From Prauserella_A sp040635515 (GTDB lineage: Bacteria; Actinomycetota; Actinomycetes; Mycobacteriales; Pseudonocardiaceae), in the NCBI GenBank assembly GCA_040635515.1, contig JBEYHY010000002.1, forward strand, positions 804,189-868,188: a stretch of 64,000 bases of DNA. Direction: 5' to 3'. A program made the position numbers and the translations under genes. Positions 24,012 to 31,560 of the stretch are shown one piece after another. The stretch's first letter is position 1, and the number at the start of each line of letters is the position of its first letter. The notes beneath the pieces are model-generated. The model worked only from the letters and a program-made list of their open reading frames with translations, ran no database searches and was not told the origin of the DNA.

Positions 24012-25097
24012 TCAGCGAATCTCGGCCAGGATGGTGGCGACCGACCGGACGGTGCCGAAGTCCGGGACGAGCCGGGTTTTCGTCAGAGCGAAGGCGATCC
24101 CTCGCGCGGGGTCGGCGTAGGCGTAGCTTCCGCCCCCGCCCGGCCAGCCGAACGCAGCCGGGTTGTCCGTGGTGGCCGTGTGCGCGCTGTCGGGGGCGCC
24201 GATGCGGCCGAGCGGGAAGCCCAGCGCCATTGCCGCCGGAGTACCGAAAACCCGGTCCGTGCCGTCGAACGCGAGCGCGGACAGTTCGGCCAGCCGTGCG
24301 GCGTCCACGAGCTCGCCCCGCAGCAGCGCGTCGAACATCGCGGCAAGACCGTGCGCGGTGACGACGGCCACCGAGGGGATGTCGGCGCGCAGGATCGTGG
24401 TGTCGTTGCCGAAATCGGCGCTCGGCCGACTTTCCCACGGCGCGAGCGCCGGAACCGCCGGCCAGTCTCGCGTCCGCTGCTCCAGGCGCGCCAACCCTGG
24501 CAGCGACTCCTCCGGGACGCCGAAGCAGAGCTGTCCCTCGACACCGAGCGGCGCGGTGATCCATTCACGAAGCAGTTCGCGCATGGGCCTGCCGGTCGCC
24601 CGCCGAGCAAGTTCGCCGACGAGATAACCGAAGGTATAGGAGTGGTAACCCATGGCGGTTCCGGGCCGCCAGCGCGGTTCGGCGGCAGCGATCGCCTCGC
24701 ACACCCTGGACCAGTCGGGCAGTTCGGCAGGGGTGATGTCGCGCGGCATGGCCGCAAGACCCGCCGTGTGGGTCAGCACGTGCCGCAGGGTGGTCGCCGC
24801 CTTGCCGTGCGCACCGAACTCGGGCCACAGCGCCGCGATCGGGGTGTCGTAATCGAGGAAACCACGCTCGACCAGCATGTGTGCGAGCGTGGCCGTCACG
24901 TTCTTGCCCGTGGAGAAACTGAACACCGGGGTGCCGGAGGTGATCGGCCGCCCCGTGGCGGGGTCGGCCGTACCGGCCGCCGCGTCGACGAGCAACTCAC
25001 CATCCCGGTAGACGGCGACCTGCACACCGGTCTCTGCGCCGGTGTCGATCAAGTCCTCGACATGGCGCTGAATCCGTTCCGGTAGCGGTTTCCGCAT
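24012..25097 (-). CDS. Serine hydrolase, beta-lactamase/esterase (class C) family
   Basis: About 361 residues. Catalytic Ser-x-x-Lys in FSFSTGKNVTATLAHML, the Tyr motif YHSYTFGYLVGEL (YxS instead of the class C YxN) and GWPGGGGSYAYADPARGIAFALTKTR near the end, where the H/KxG motif would be. No signal peptide, so it is a cytoplasmic esterase rather than a secreted beta-lactamase. ATG 25097 (MRKPLPERIQ) is preferred; an upstream ATG at 25127 adds ten basic residues. It is the first gene of the three-gene run to 22620. Confidence 0.85.
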   Translation of the reverse strand: MRKPLPERIQRHVEDLIDTGAETGVQVAVYRDGELLVDAAAGTADPATGRPITSGTPVFSFSTGKNVTATLAHMLVERGFLDYDTPIAALWPEFGAHGKAATTLRHVLTHTAGLAAMPRDITPAELPDWSRVCEAIAAAEPRWRPGTAMGYHSYTFGYLVGELARRATGRPMRELLREWITAPLGVEGQLCFGVPEESLPGLARLEQRTRDWPAVPALAPWESRPSADFGNDTTILRADIPSVAVVTAHGLAAMFDALLRGELVDAARLAELSALAFDGTDRVFGTPAAMALGFPLGRIGAPDSAHTATTDNPAAFGWPGGGGSYAYADPARGIAFALTKTRLVPDFGTVRSVATILAEIR

Positions 25098-25165
25098 GGT
25101 GCCAGCTCTCCGTCGGTCGGTCTCCATCAGGTAGACCGGGACGGCGCACGAAACTCATCGGTGCG

Positions 25166-25990
25166 TCATCGAGACATCGAGCGGCTCAGCTGTGCCCACT
25201 CGTCGAGTTCGGCTCGCCTGGCGTCGAGCGCGGCCCCGATGTACTCGATCGCGTCGGCACCGAGCGCGAGCCGCCGCGGCGGGGATGGCTCGTCGAGAAC
25301 GCGCAGGATCGCCGCCGCGGCCTTGGCCGGGTCGCCCGGCTGGGAACCGTCCATCCCGGCCACGGCGACGCGTTGCGGGCCGACGGTGTCCGAGTAGTGC
25401 CCGCTGTCCGGCGAAACCTGCGAGCGGGCCGCGCCGAAGCTGGTCGCGAACGCGCCGGGTTCGACAATCAGTACGCGGACCCCGTGCGGTTCCACCTCGG
25501 CGGCCAGCGCGTCGGACAGTCCTTCGAGGGCGAACTTCGCCGCACAGTAGGCGCCGAAGCCGGGCATCGACACCTGCCCGCCCATCGAGGACATCTGCAC
25601 GATGCTTCCGCGACGCCGTTCCCGCATGGCGGGCAGCACCGCTCGCACGAGGGTGACGGTGCCGAAGAACATGACGTCCATCAGCCGGCGCAGCGCGTGG
25701 TCCTCAAGTTCCTCGACGGCGCCGACCGAGGCGAACCCTGCGTTGTTGACGAGGACGTCGATCCCGCCGAACCGTTCGTGCGCGGCGGCGACCGCCGCGT
25801 CGGCCTGGTCCGGCTCGGCGACGTCCAGTTCCAGCGCGAGAGCGCGTTCCGGCGCGCGATCGACCAGTGGCTTGAGCGTCTCCGGACGCCGGGCGGTGGC
25901 CACGACGTTGTCGCCCCCGGCCAGTGCCGCCGCGGCGAGAGCCCGCCCGAAACCGGCTGAACTTCCCGTGATGAACCAGGTCCGTGTCAT
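25166..25990 (-). CDS. Short-chain dehydrogenase/reductase
   Basis: 274 residues. TGSSAGFGRA cofactor loop, ATARRPE after strand 2 (Arg residues suggesting NADP(H)), NNAG, SSMGGQ and catalytic YCAAK. C-terminal part has the VEPGAFATSF and ARRAELDEW segments common in the YusZ/retinol-dehydrogenase-like SDRs annotated as general oxidoreductases. It is divergent from a LysR gene 79 bp away, a standard regulator/target layout. Confidence 0.88.
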   Translation of the reverse strand: MTRTWFITGSSAGFGRALAAAALAGGDNVVATARRPETLKPLVDRAPERALALELDVAEPDQADAAVAAAHERFGGIDVLVNNAGFASVGAVEELEDHALRRLMDVMFFGTVTLVRAVLPAMRERRRGSIVQMSSMGGQVSMPGFGAYCAAKFALEGLSDALAAEVEPHGVRVLIVEPGAFATSFGAARSQVSPDSGHYSDTVGPQRVAVAGMDGSQPGDPAKAAAAILRVLDEPSPPRRLALGADAIEYIGAALDARRAELDEWAQLSRSMSR

Positions 25991-26069
25991 GAACCCGACG
26001 CTAGGACGACGATGGAGCGAGCGGAAACAGCAAAGTCGGCGCGGGTCACAGCGCTAGACTGTGGCCACC

Positions 26070-26981
26070 ATGCCCGAGCTGCCCGACTTACGTGTGCTGC
26101 GCTCTTTCGTCGTCATCGCCGAGGAACGCAGCATCACGCGCGCCGCGGCGCGGCTGCACATTTCCCAGCAGTCACTGTCGACGCAGATGCGCACCCTCGA
26201 AGCACGGATCGGGGCGGTGTTGCTGGAGCGCTCCAGCCGGGGGGTCACGCTGACGGCGGTCGGCCACGTCCTGTTGCGCGAAGCGCTGCCGCTGCTCGGC
26301 TCGGCGCGACGCGTGATGGACACCGTCACCCGAAGCGCGCGTGGCGAGAACCTGGAGTTGCGCGTCGGCTTCCTTTCCTCACTGGCCAACGAAGTCATGC
26401 CGCCCGTCGTCAGCGAGTTCACCCGGCTGCATCCGGCCATCGAGCTCAATACCGAAGACCTTCCCATCGCCGAACTCGTCGCCGGAGTACGCGGCGGCAC
26501 ACTCGACGCGGCGATCACCCGCCCTCCTCTGGTCGAGGACCTCACCAGCGACCTGCTCGGATCCGAGGGTGTGGTGATCGCGCTACCCGACGGTCACCGG
26601 CTTGTGCGGAAGCGAACACTGCGACTCGCCGACCTGGCAGGCGAACGATGGGTGATGACGCCGCGTACCTCGTGGCCGCCGTGGCATCGCCAGTACGACG
26701 CCGATTTCGCGGCCGCGGGGTACCGCCCGCGCGTGGATCGGCGCGGTACCACCCCACAGGGCTTGCTCGCTCTCGTCGCCGCCGGCGTGGGCATCACCCG
26801 GCTGGCCGCCTCCGCGCGGAGCTTGCGTGCCGGTGGCGTGCGTTTCGTTCCGCTTGAAGGGGAACGGGCGGCCATCGTTCTGCTCACCCGGCACGGTCCG
26901 GCAAACCCCGCGCTCGAGCCTTTCCGCGCCGCCGTGCTCGACGTGCTCGGTACCTCGCTCCCCGGCTTCGAACCCGCGTAG
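26070..26981 (+). CDS. LysR-family transcriptional regulator
   Basis: 303 residues from ATG 26070 (a GTG at 26061 is in frame). HTH at about 5-60 (LRVLRSFVVIAEERSITRAAARLHISQQSLSTQMRTLEARIG), then the periplasmic-binding-protein-like effector domain (LRVGFLSSLANEVMPP, LDAAITRPPL, ALVAAGVGITRL). Divergent from the SDR at 25166-25990, which it probably activates in response to an unknown inducer. Confidence 0.9.
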   Translation: MPELPDLRVLRSFVVIAEERSITRAAARLHISQQSLSTQMRTLEARIGAVLLERSSRGVTLTAVGHVLLREALPLLGSARRVMDTVTRSARGENLELRVGFLSSLANEVMPPVVSEFTRLHPAIELNTEDLPIAELVAGVRGGTLDAAITRPPLVEDLTSDLLGSEGVVIALPDGHRLVRKRTLRLADLAGERWVMTPRTSWPPWHRQYDADFAAAGYRPRVDRRGTTPQGLLALVAAGVGITRLAASARSLRAGGVRFVPLEGERAAIVLLTRHGPANPALEPFRAAVLDVLGTSLPGFEPA

Positions 26982-27317
26982 CGGCGTTGTCTTACCGGCA
27001 GGGCCGGGAATTCTCTCTCGGTGCCGCCCGGTCGTTACTAACCGCCGATGTGATCGTCGTGTTTCCGGAAACCGTGATGCGAGTCTCGCGCCGGGGTCTT
27101 GCGCCGGCGGGCTGGCGGTCTGTCGCTGATTCGCTTGCGCGGCAAGGGATCGATAGATCGTCACGGTTTGATCACTGAATCTGTTGTTCGTCTGGTTTGA
27201 GTGCTTGTGTAGCTGAGGTCGTACTCGCGCTTTCGTGAGGCGGTTCGCCTCGTCGTCCCTTTGGCCGCGAATTTTCGCGGTTCCCTTGTCCTGCCCGTGC
27301 TTTGTGGAGGTTGCTGC
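26982..27317. other. Non-coding flank of the low-GC scar
   Basis: No convincing gene in these 336 bases. Composition changes from typical to G/T-rich after about 27150. The last 60 bases (TTTTCGCGG, TTGTCCTGC, GTGGAGG) look like a promoter/leader for the stub starting at 27318. Confidence 0.5.
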
Positions 27318-27449
27318 ATGCTGCGCCGTGCGGACTCGCGCCGGTCCCGGTCGTTGGTGCTGTTGCTGGTGTTCGTGGTCGCGGTGGGCTTGGTGTCGGT
27401 GACTCCGTGGCGAGTGGTCATTATTGGACGAGGTGGACGCCAGATTTGA
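27318..27449 (+). pseudogene. Signal-peptide stub of a secreted (probably polymorphic toxin) protein
   Basis: 43 residues: a basic n-region (MLRRADSRRSRS), a strong hydrophobic core (LVLLLVFVVAVGLVSV) and TPW, then nine residues and a stop. GGAGG is 7 bases before ATG 27318, so the start is well formed. The sequence has the shape of N-termini of large secreted RHS/YD-type proteins in actinomycetes, but the body is absent. The composition drops sharply right after TPW. In another frame the sequence continues for about 30 codons (WTPDLRRIFKETMNGYGID) to a stop at 27514, which may be the tail of the lost toxin. I read it as the two ends of a large toxin gene joined by a deletion near 27410. Confidence 0.5.
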
Positions 27450-27514
27450 GAAGAATATTTAAGGAAACTATGAATGGGTACGGTATTGATGTCAGGCACT
27501 CCCGAGGGTTCTAG
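27410..27514 (+). pseudogene. Possible C-terminal remnant of a toxin domain
   Basis: Frame +2 reads GHYWTRWTPDLRRIFKETM followed by NGYGIDVRHSRGF and a stop, with low-GC codons (ATA, TTT, AAG, GAA, ACT) unlike the stub before it. The length, charge pattern and position directly ahead of an immunity-type gene fit the last helices of a nuclease-type toxin tip; no family could be named. The frame is offset from the signal-peptide stub. Confidence 0.35.
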
Positions 27515-27597
27515 CTGGACTCCTGTGTTGCAGCTAAAGGATGATATTTATGTTGGCGTCAATGGTCGGTTTTCCGCTGGTGGAGGATTGACGTCAG

Positions 27598-28083
27598 ATG
27601 GTTCTCACGAATATGCGTGTGTTGAATCCGTCAAGGAAGAAAGTTCGGCCAGGTGATGTGCTCACCTTTCAGATGCCGGATGGGCTTTATCTATTTGGTC
27701 GCGTGGTAGCTGATGACGCCTAAGTGAAGGTTATGCACGACTGTTTGCTTATTTACGCCTTCAAGGTCAAGTCGAAAGACAAAAGTCTGCCGTCGCGGAA
27801 CGTTCTCTCCGTTGGCAATCTGTTGATTCAGCCACTATTTATCAATCGATTGCCGTGGTCTCGTGGGTATTTTGAAACGATTGGCAATCTCCCCTTTGAC
27901 GAGGGGGAGATCTTGAAGCAGCATTGCTTTCGGGATTTGACATGGCCGAATTACTATTTCGATGAAAGATCCAACAGGATCCCAGGCCCGGTAGAACCGG
28001 TTGGTTCGCTCGTTCTGAGTAGCTTTTGTACGTTTGACGACAGAGTAAGTGAGGCGCTTGGTTTTCCCTTCGTGCCGGATTGA
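27598..28083 (+). pseudogene. Imm26-type immunity protein gene interrupted by an in-frame stop
   Basis: Reading from ATG 27598 (GGAGG 11 bases upstream; ATG 27613 also possible) gives RKKVRPGDVLTFQMPDGLYLFGRVVADD, then TAA at 27721-27723, and the same frame continues as LLIYAFKVKSKD, LLIQPLFINRLPWSRGYFETIGN, CFRDLTWPNYYFDERSN and ends EALGFPFVPD at 28083. Together these give the PGD-x-PDG-Y-FGRV opening and the WSRGYFETIG core I associate with immunity protein 26 (Pfam Imm26), full length at about 160 codons. Only the stop separates the two parts; no frameshift is needed. GC is far below the window average. Either the gene is dead, or the downstream part is made alone from GTG 27724. Immunity genes of this family sit behind polymorphic toxins, which matches the stub and tail upstream. 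Confidence 0.7.
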
Positions 28084-28272
28084 CGCGTGCGGAGCGTTCA
28101 ATCATTGAGTCAGCACTGGGTCATCTGCAGGTATGATGTCGAGTTCGGCGCTTTATCGGGTCGGCCGTTATCCAGAGTTCTTGATTCGGTTGAGCGCGTC
28201 GACGGTGAGTCGGCGACCTTGGCGGTGCCGTCGAGTTCCCCTCCGAGCAAGAGAGCCGGAGTGACGTCGTGC
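28084..28272. other. Unassigned spacer at the right end of the scar
   Basis: 189 bases of intermediate GC with no gene I can support. On the minus strand short open stretches (LTVDALNRIKNSG, AELDIIPADDPVLTQ) are broken by stops and could be another remnant, but no family is recognisable. Confidence 0.3.
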
Positions 28273-29376
28273 TCAGAAGGACATCTCGGGAGCGCCGAAC
28301 AGGGTCTCGTCTGGCACGATGCCGAGGCCCGGCCCCTGGGGGCGCTTGATGTAGCCACCCTCGGGGCGGACGCCGTTCTCCTGGTCGTAGTGGCCTTCGA
28401 TGTAGTCGGCTGCCAGCCAGACGCCCTCCATCAGCTCCGGCGCTACCGTCGCGCCGACGTGGGTACAGGCGGCGGCGATGATGTCGCCTCCCCAGGAATC
28501 GTCACAGGTGTGTGGCAGGTTCCTCGCCGCGCAGAGATCCCGGAACGCTCGCATCGGATGCAGTCCGCCGATACGGGTGACCTTCATGCCGAACCCGTCG
28601 ACCAACCCGTTACCGGCGGCGGTGAGCGCGGTGTTCAGACTCGTGCCGTTCTCGTCCAGATACAGGGCATGGTTGATCCGCGAACGGATCGCGCGCAACT
28701 CTTCGATGGTGTCGCAAGGCTGTTCCAAGACGAAGGGAATGTCCCGGCACTCCCCGCTGAGTCGCAGGGCGTCGCGCGTGGTCAGGCTGCGGTTGCCGTC
28801 CACGGCCAACCTCATGCCCGACCCGCGGATGACCTCCCAGACCTTGCGGACGGTCTCGATGTCCTCCTCGACCGGCCGCCCGCCGATCTTGACCTGCAGC
28901 CGCGGATATCCCTCCGCTCGTTTCCGCTCCGCGAGGCGCGCGGTGTCTTCCGGAGAACCGACGCCGGTGGAGTAGTAGGACGGCACCCGATCGGTCAGCG
29001 CACCACCAAGAAGCTCGGACACGCTGACGCCGAGCCGCTTGCCCAGCAGGTCGTGGGCGGCGATATCGACGGCGGCCTTCGCGTAGTGGTGACCGTTGAG
29101 CAGCCCGGCCATGCGCCGGTGCAACGGCACCGGCCAGACCTCGGCTCCGAGCAGACCGGGCGCCATTTCACCGAGCGCGGCCACGGCGCCCGCCGCGTGC
29201 GACTCGGCGTAGGTGGGGCCGATCGGGCAGGTCTCGCCCCAGCCGGTGAGCCCGTTGTCGGCCACCAGCTTGAGCAGCGTCGTGGACAGCACCCGGACCT
29301 CCGCGTTGGCGAGCGCGAAGGATCCGCCGCGGACCGGCAGGTCGTACCGGTAGAGGTGGATTTCGGCGATTCTCAT
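28273..29376 (-). CDS. hpbD: 4-hydroxyproline betaine 2-epimerase (enolase superfamily)
   Basis: 367 residues, mandelate racemase/muconate lactonising type. General base pair Lys163 (LQVKIGG) and Lys265 (GFGMKVTRIGG), metal ligands Asp193 (AVDGN), Glu218 (VLEQP) and Asp241 (YLDEN). The residues I recall as forming the quaternary-ammonium pocket of characterised HpbD from Pelagibaca also fall at the same numbers: Tyr56 (GPTYAES), Asp292 (CDDSW) and Trp320 (EGVW). HpbD racemises C2 of trans-4-hydroxy-L-proline betaine and of proline betaine so that demethylation and degradation can proceed. The gene is last in a six-gene minus-strand operon encoding a Rieske demethylase, reductase and flavin amine oxidases, the context expected for betaine catabolism. 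Residue numbers of the reference enzyme are from memory. Confidence 0.85.
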   Translation of the reverse strand: MRIAEIHLYRYDLPVRGGSFALANAEVRVLSTTLLKLVADNGLTGWGETCPIGPTYAESHAAGAVAALGEMAPGLLGAEVWPVPLHRRMAGLLNGHHYAKAAVDIAAHDLLGKRLGVSVSELLGGALTDRVPSYYSTGVGSPEDTARLAERKRAEGYPRLQVKIGGRPVEEDIETVRKVWEVIRGSGMRLAVDGNRSLTTRDALRLSGECRDIPFVLEQPCDTIEELRAIRSRINHALYLDENGTSLNTALTAAGNGLVDGFGMKVTRIGGLHPMRAFRDLCAARNLPHTCDDSWGGDIIAAACTHVGATVAPELMEGVWLAADYIEGHYDQENGVRPEGGYIKRPQGPGLGIVPDETLFGAPEMSF

Positions 29377-29394
29377 GCCTGGACTCCATCATGA

Positions 29395-30330
29395 TCAGAG
29401 GTCGAGTCGCAGTAGCGAGCAGCCTGGTGCGGCACGCGAAACACAGATCATCATGCAGTCCTGCGCTTGTTGTTCCGGCTCGGTCAACACGGAGTCTCGG
29501 TGCTCCGCCCGACCGTCGAGCAGTGCCGTCTCGCACGAGCCGCAGGTGCCCTCCCTGCACGACCAGTCCACAATGACGCCAGCCTCTTCGGCGACGGTCA
29601 GGATGCTGCGATCCGGAGGCACGGTCGCGGTGATACCGCTGGCATGGAACTCGACCTGGAAGGACCGGCCGGTCGCCGGTTCCGTGGTTCGTGGAGCGAA
29701 GCGTTCCGTGCGCAGGCTTCCCCCGGGCCAGTCGCGCATCCGGTCGGCGATGGCATCGAGCAGTGGCTCCGGACCGCAGGCGTAGACGAGAGTGTCCTCG
29801 TCGGGCGTCGCGAGCGCACCGGCGAGGTCGGGCAGGCCGAGTTCGTCCTCGGGCGTGATGGTGACGCGGTCGCCGTAGCGGGCGAGCTCATTCGTGAACG
29901 CCATCGAGCGGCGGCTGCGTCCGCCGTAGAGCAGCGTCCACTGTGCACCGGCCCGCTCGGCGTGGGCGATCATGGGCAGGATCGGGGTGATCCCGATGCC
30001 GCCCGCGATGAAGAGGTAGCGCGGTGCCTGCCGCAACTCGAAGTGGTTGCGTGGCTCGCCGACTTCGACGATGTCACCGGCGTGCAGCTTGTCGAACACG
30101 TGCTCGGATCCGCCGCGCCCGCGTGGTTCGCGCAGGATTCCGAGTCGCCAGCGGTGGCGGTCGCCGGGATCGGAGCACAACGAATACTGGCGGATCAGGC
30201 CGTCATCGAGGAACAGGTCGACGTGCGCTCCGGGTGTCCAGGCCGGTAGTTCGCGGTTGTCGACGGGGGTCAGGACAAGAGAAATCACGCCATCTGCTTC
30301 GTCGCGGCGCTCGGCGATGATCAGCTGCAT
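29395..30330 (-). CDS. Ferredoxin-NAD(P) reductase of the Rieske demethylase (VanB type)
   Basis: 311 residues in three parts: flavin-binding barrel with RQYSLCSDP (about 47-55), NAD domain with FIAGGIGITPILPM (107-120) and YACGPEPLL, and a C-terminal plant-type [2Fe-2S] domain with Cys258-x4-Cys263-x2-Cys266-x29-Cys296. Such proteins pass electrons from NAD(P)H to the Rieske oxygenase encoded three genes upstream. Start ATG 30330 follows GGAGACCACC. The stop is 18 bp before hpbD. This would be the counterpart of GbcB/HpbC-type reductases. Confidence 0.9.
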   Translation of the reverse strand: MQLIIAERRDEADGVISLVLTPVDNRELPAWTPGAHVDLFLDDGLIRQYSLCSDPGDRHRWRLGILREPRGRGGSEHVFDKLHAGDIVEVGEPRNHFELRQAPRYLFIAGGIGITPILPMIAHAERAGAQWTLLYGGRSRRSMAFTNELARYGDRVTITPEDELGLPDLAGALATPDEDTLVYACGPEPLLDAIADRMRDWPGGSLRTERFAPRTTEPATGRSFQVEFHASGITATVPPDRSILTVAEEAGVIVDWSCREGTCGSCETALLDGRAEHRDSVLTEPEQQAQDCMMICVSRAAPGCSLLRLDL

Positions 30331-30344
30331 GGTGGTCTCCGTTC

Positions 30345-31541
30345 TCAGCGCATCTGGCCCGCGCCCGCGTAGGGATGAGGACTGGTGAGCAGGTCGCCCT
30401 CGGCGAACCGGGAGAGGCGGAAGTCCTTGGCTGGGATGTCGTTGTCCGAACTCCTGCCCTCCAGCACGAGGTCGGCGACGAGCGTGCCCACAGCCGGAGA
30501 GACCTTGAATCCGTGGCCGGAGAATCCGGCGGCCACGACGAGACCTCCGATCTCCGTTTCGGAGATCACCGGGTTGAAGTCCGGCGTGACGTCGTAACAG
30601 CCCGCGTAGGTGGCGGCGACGGCCGGCGCGGGCAGGCCCGGCAACCGGGCCCCGACCCGCTCGGCGGTGCGTTCGATGTGCGCCGGATCCGCGTGATCGG
30701 AGTAGTCGTCCGGATCGGCGGGGTCGAGCGTCGAGAGGTCGGAGTTGCCGACAAGCAGCCGGTTGGTGCCCTCGGGCCGGATGTACTGCAGCGACACCAG
30801 ATCCGAGAACACAGGGACCGGGCCGATCGGGCCGCCCGGGTCGATGAGGACGATCTGCTCGCGGTGCGCGGTCAGCGGCAGGTCGATCCCCAGTGAAGCG
30901 AGCAGCGCGGCCGACCACGGCCCGGCGGCCAGCACCACCGTGCGCGTGGCGATGGTGCTTCCTTCGGCGAGTTCGACGCCGGTGACCCGGCCGCGTGCGG
31001 TGCGGACTGATGTCGCCGCAGTGCGCTGGTGGAGTGCGGCTCCGGCGCGGCGGGCGGCACCGGCGAAGGCCTGCGCGGTCCGGTAGGCGTCGCCGTAGCC
31101 GCCGCGCGGTTCCCAGGCGAAGGCCGCGAAGGGTTCGAGATCGGCCGAGGGCCACAGCTCGGTGACCTCGTCGTGGCCGACGTTCTCGGTGTGCACGCCG
31201 ACGGCGCGCTGGGCGGCCATCGACGCGCGCAGGGCGGCGACGTTGTTCTCGGCGACCCCGACGACATAGCCGGTCTGGTGGAATCCGACGTCGGCGCCCA
31301 GGATGTCCTCGGCGTTCTCGAACACCTCAAGGCTGCGTGCCGCCATCGCTGCGAGCGAGGAAACGCCGTAGTGGCAGCGCACCACGCCGGAGGACTTGCC
31401 GGTGCCGCCGGAGCCGACGGTGTGGCGCTCGACGATCGCCACGTCGGTCACGCCGCGCCGGGTCAGTGCCCACGCGGTGGCGCAGCCTTCGAGCCCGCCA
31501 CCGATGACGACGACCTCGGCGGAGTTCGGATGGTGGTTCAT
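30345..31541 (-). CDS. FAD-dependent amine oxidase (DAO/sarcosine oxidase beta-like)
   Basis: 398 residues. N-terminal dinucleotide motif VVVIGGGLEGCATAWAL (about 10-26) with ERHTVGSGGTGKSSG next, and the C-terminal VVAAGFSGHGFKVSPAVG typical of the DAO family. It would oxidise an N-methyl or secondary amine, releasing formaldehyde or an imine. Position between the aldehyde dehydrogenase and the reductase in the betaine operon suggests an N-methylproline or dimethylglycine-type step. GGAGGAGAACGC precedes the ATG. Confidence 0.85.
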   Translation of the reverse strand: MNHHPNSAEVVVIGGGLEGCATAWALTRRGVTDVAIVERHTVGSGGTGKSSGVVRCHYGVSSLAAMAARSLEVFENAEDILGADVGFHQTGYVVGVAENNVAALRASMAAQRAVGVHTENVGHDEVTELWPSADLEPFAAFAWEPRGGYGDAYRTAQAFAGAARRAGAALHQRTAATSVRTARGRVTGVELAEGSTIATRTVVLAAGPWSAALLASLGIDLPLTAHREQIVLIDPGGPIGPVPVFSDLVSLQYIRPEGTNRLLVGNSDLSTLDPADPDDYSDHADPAHIERTAERVGARLPGLPAPAVAATYAGCYDVTPDFNPVISETEIGGLVVAAGFSGHGFKVSPAVGTLVADLVLEGRSSDNDIPAKDFRLSRFAEGDLLTSPHPYAGAGQMR

Positions 31542-31560
31542 GCGTTCTCCTCCGGAGGTG

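Noticed and set aside
27474..27656. Small plus-strand frame overlapping the toxin tail and immunity gene start
   Set aside because: It overlaps better candidates on both sides, lacks a ribosome site and has no recognisable features.
27724..28083. Treating the downstream part of the Imm26-like gene as a normal 119-residue protein
   Set aside because: The conserved family N-terminus lies upstream of the TAA in the same frame, so a full gene interrupted by a stop is the simpler reading.
28087..29394. Plus-strand open frame opposite hpbD
   Set aside because: Antisense to an enolase-superfamily gene with all active-site residues.
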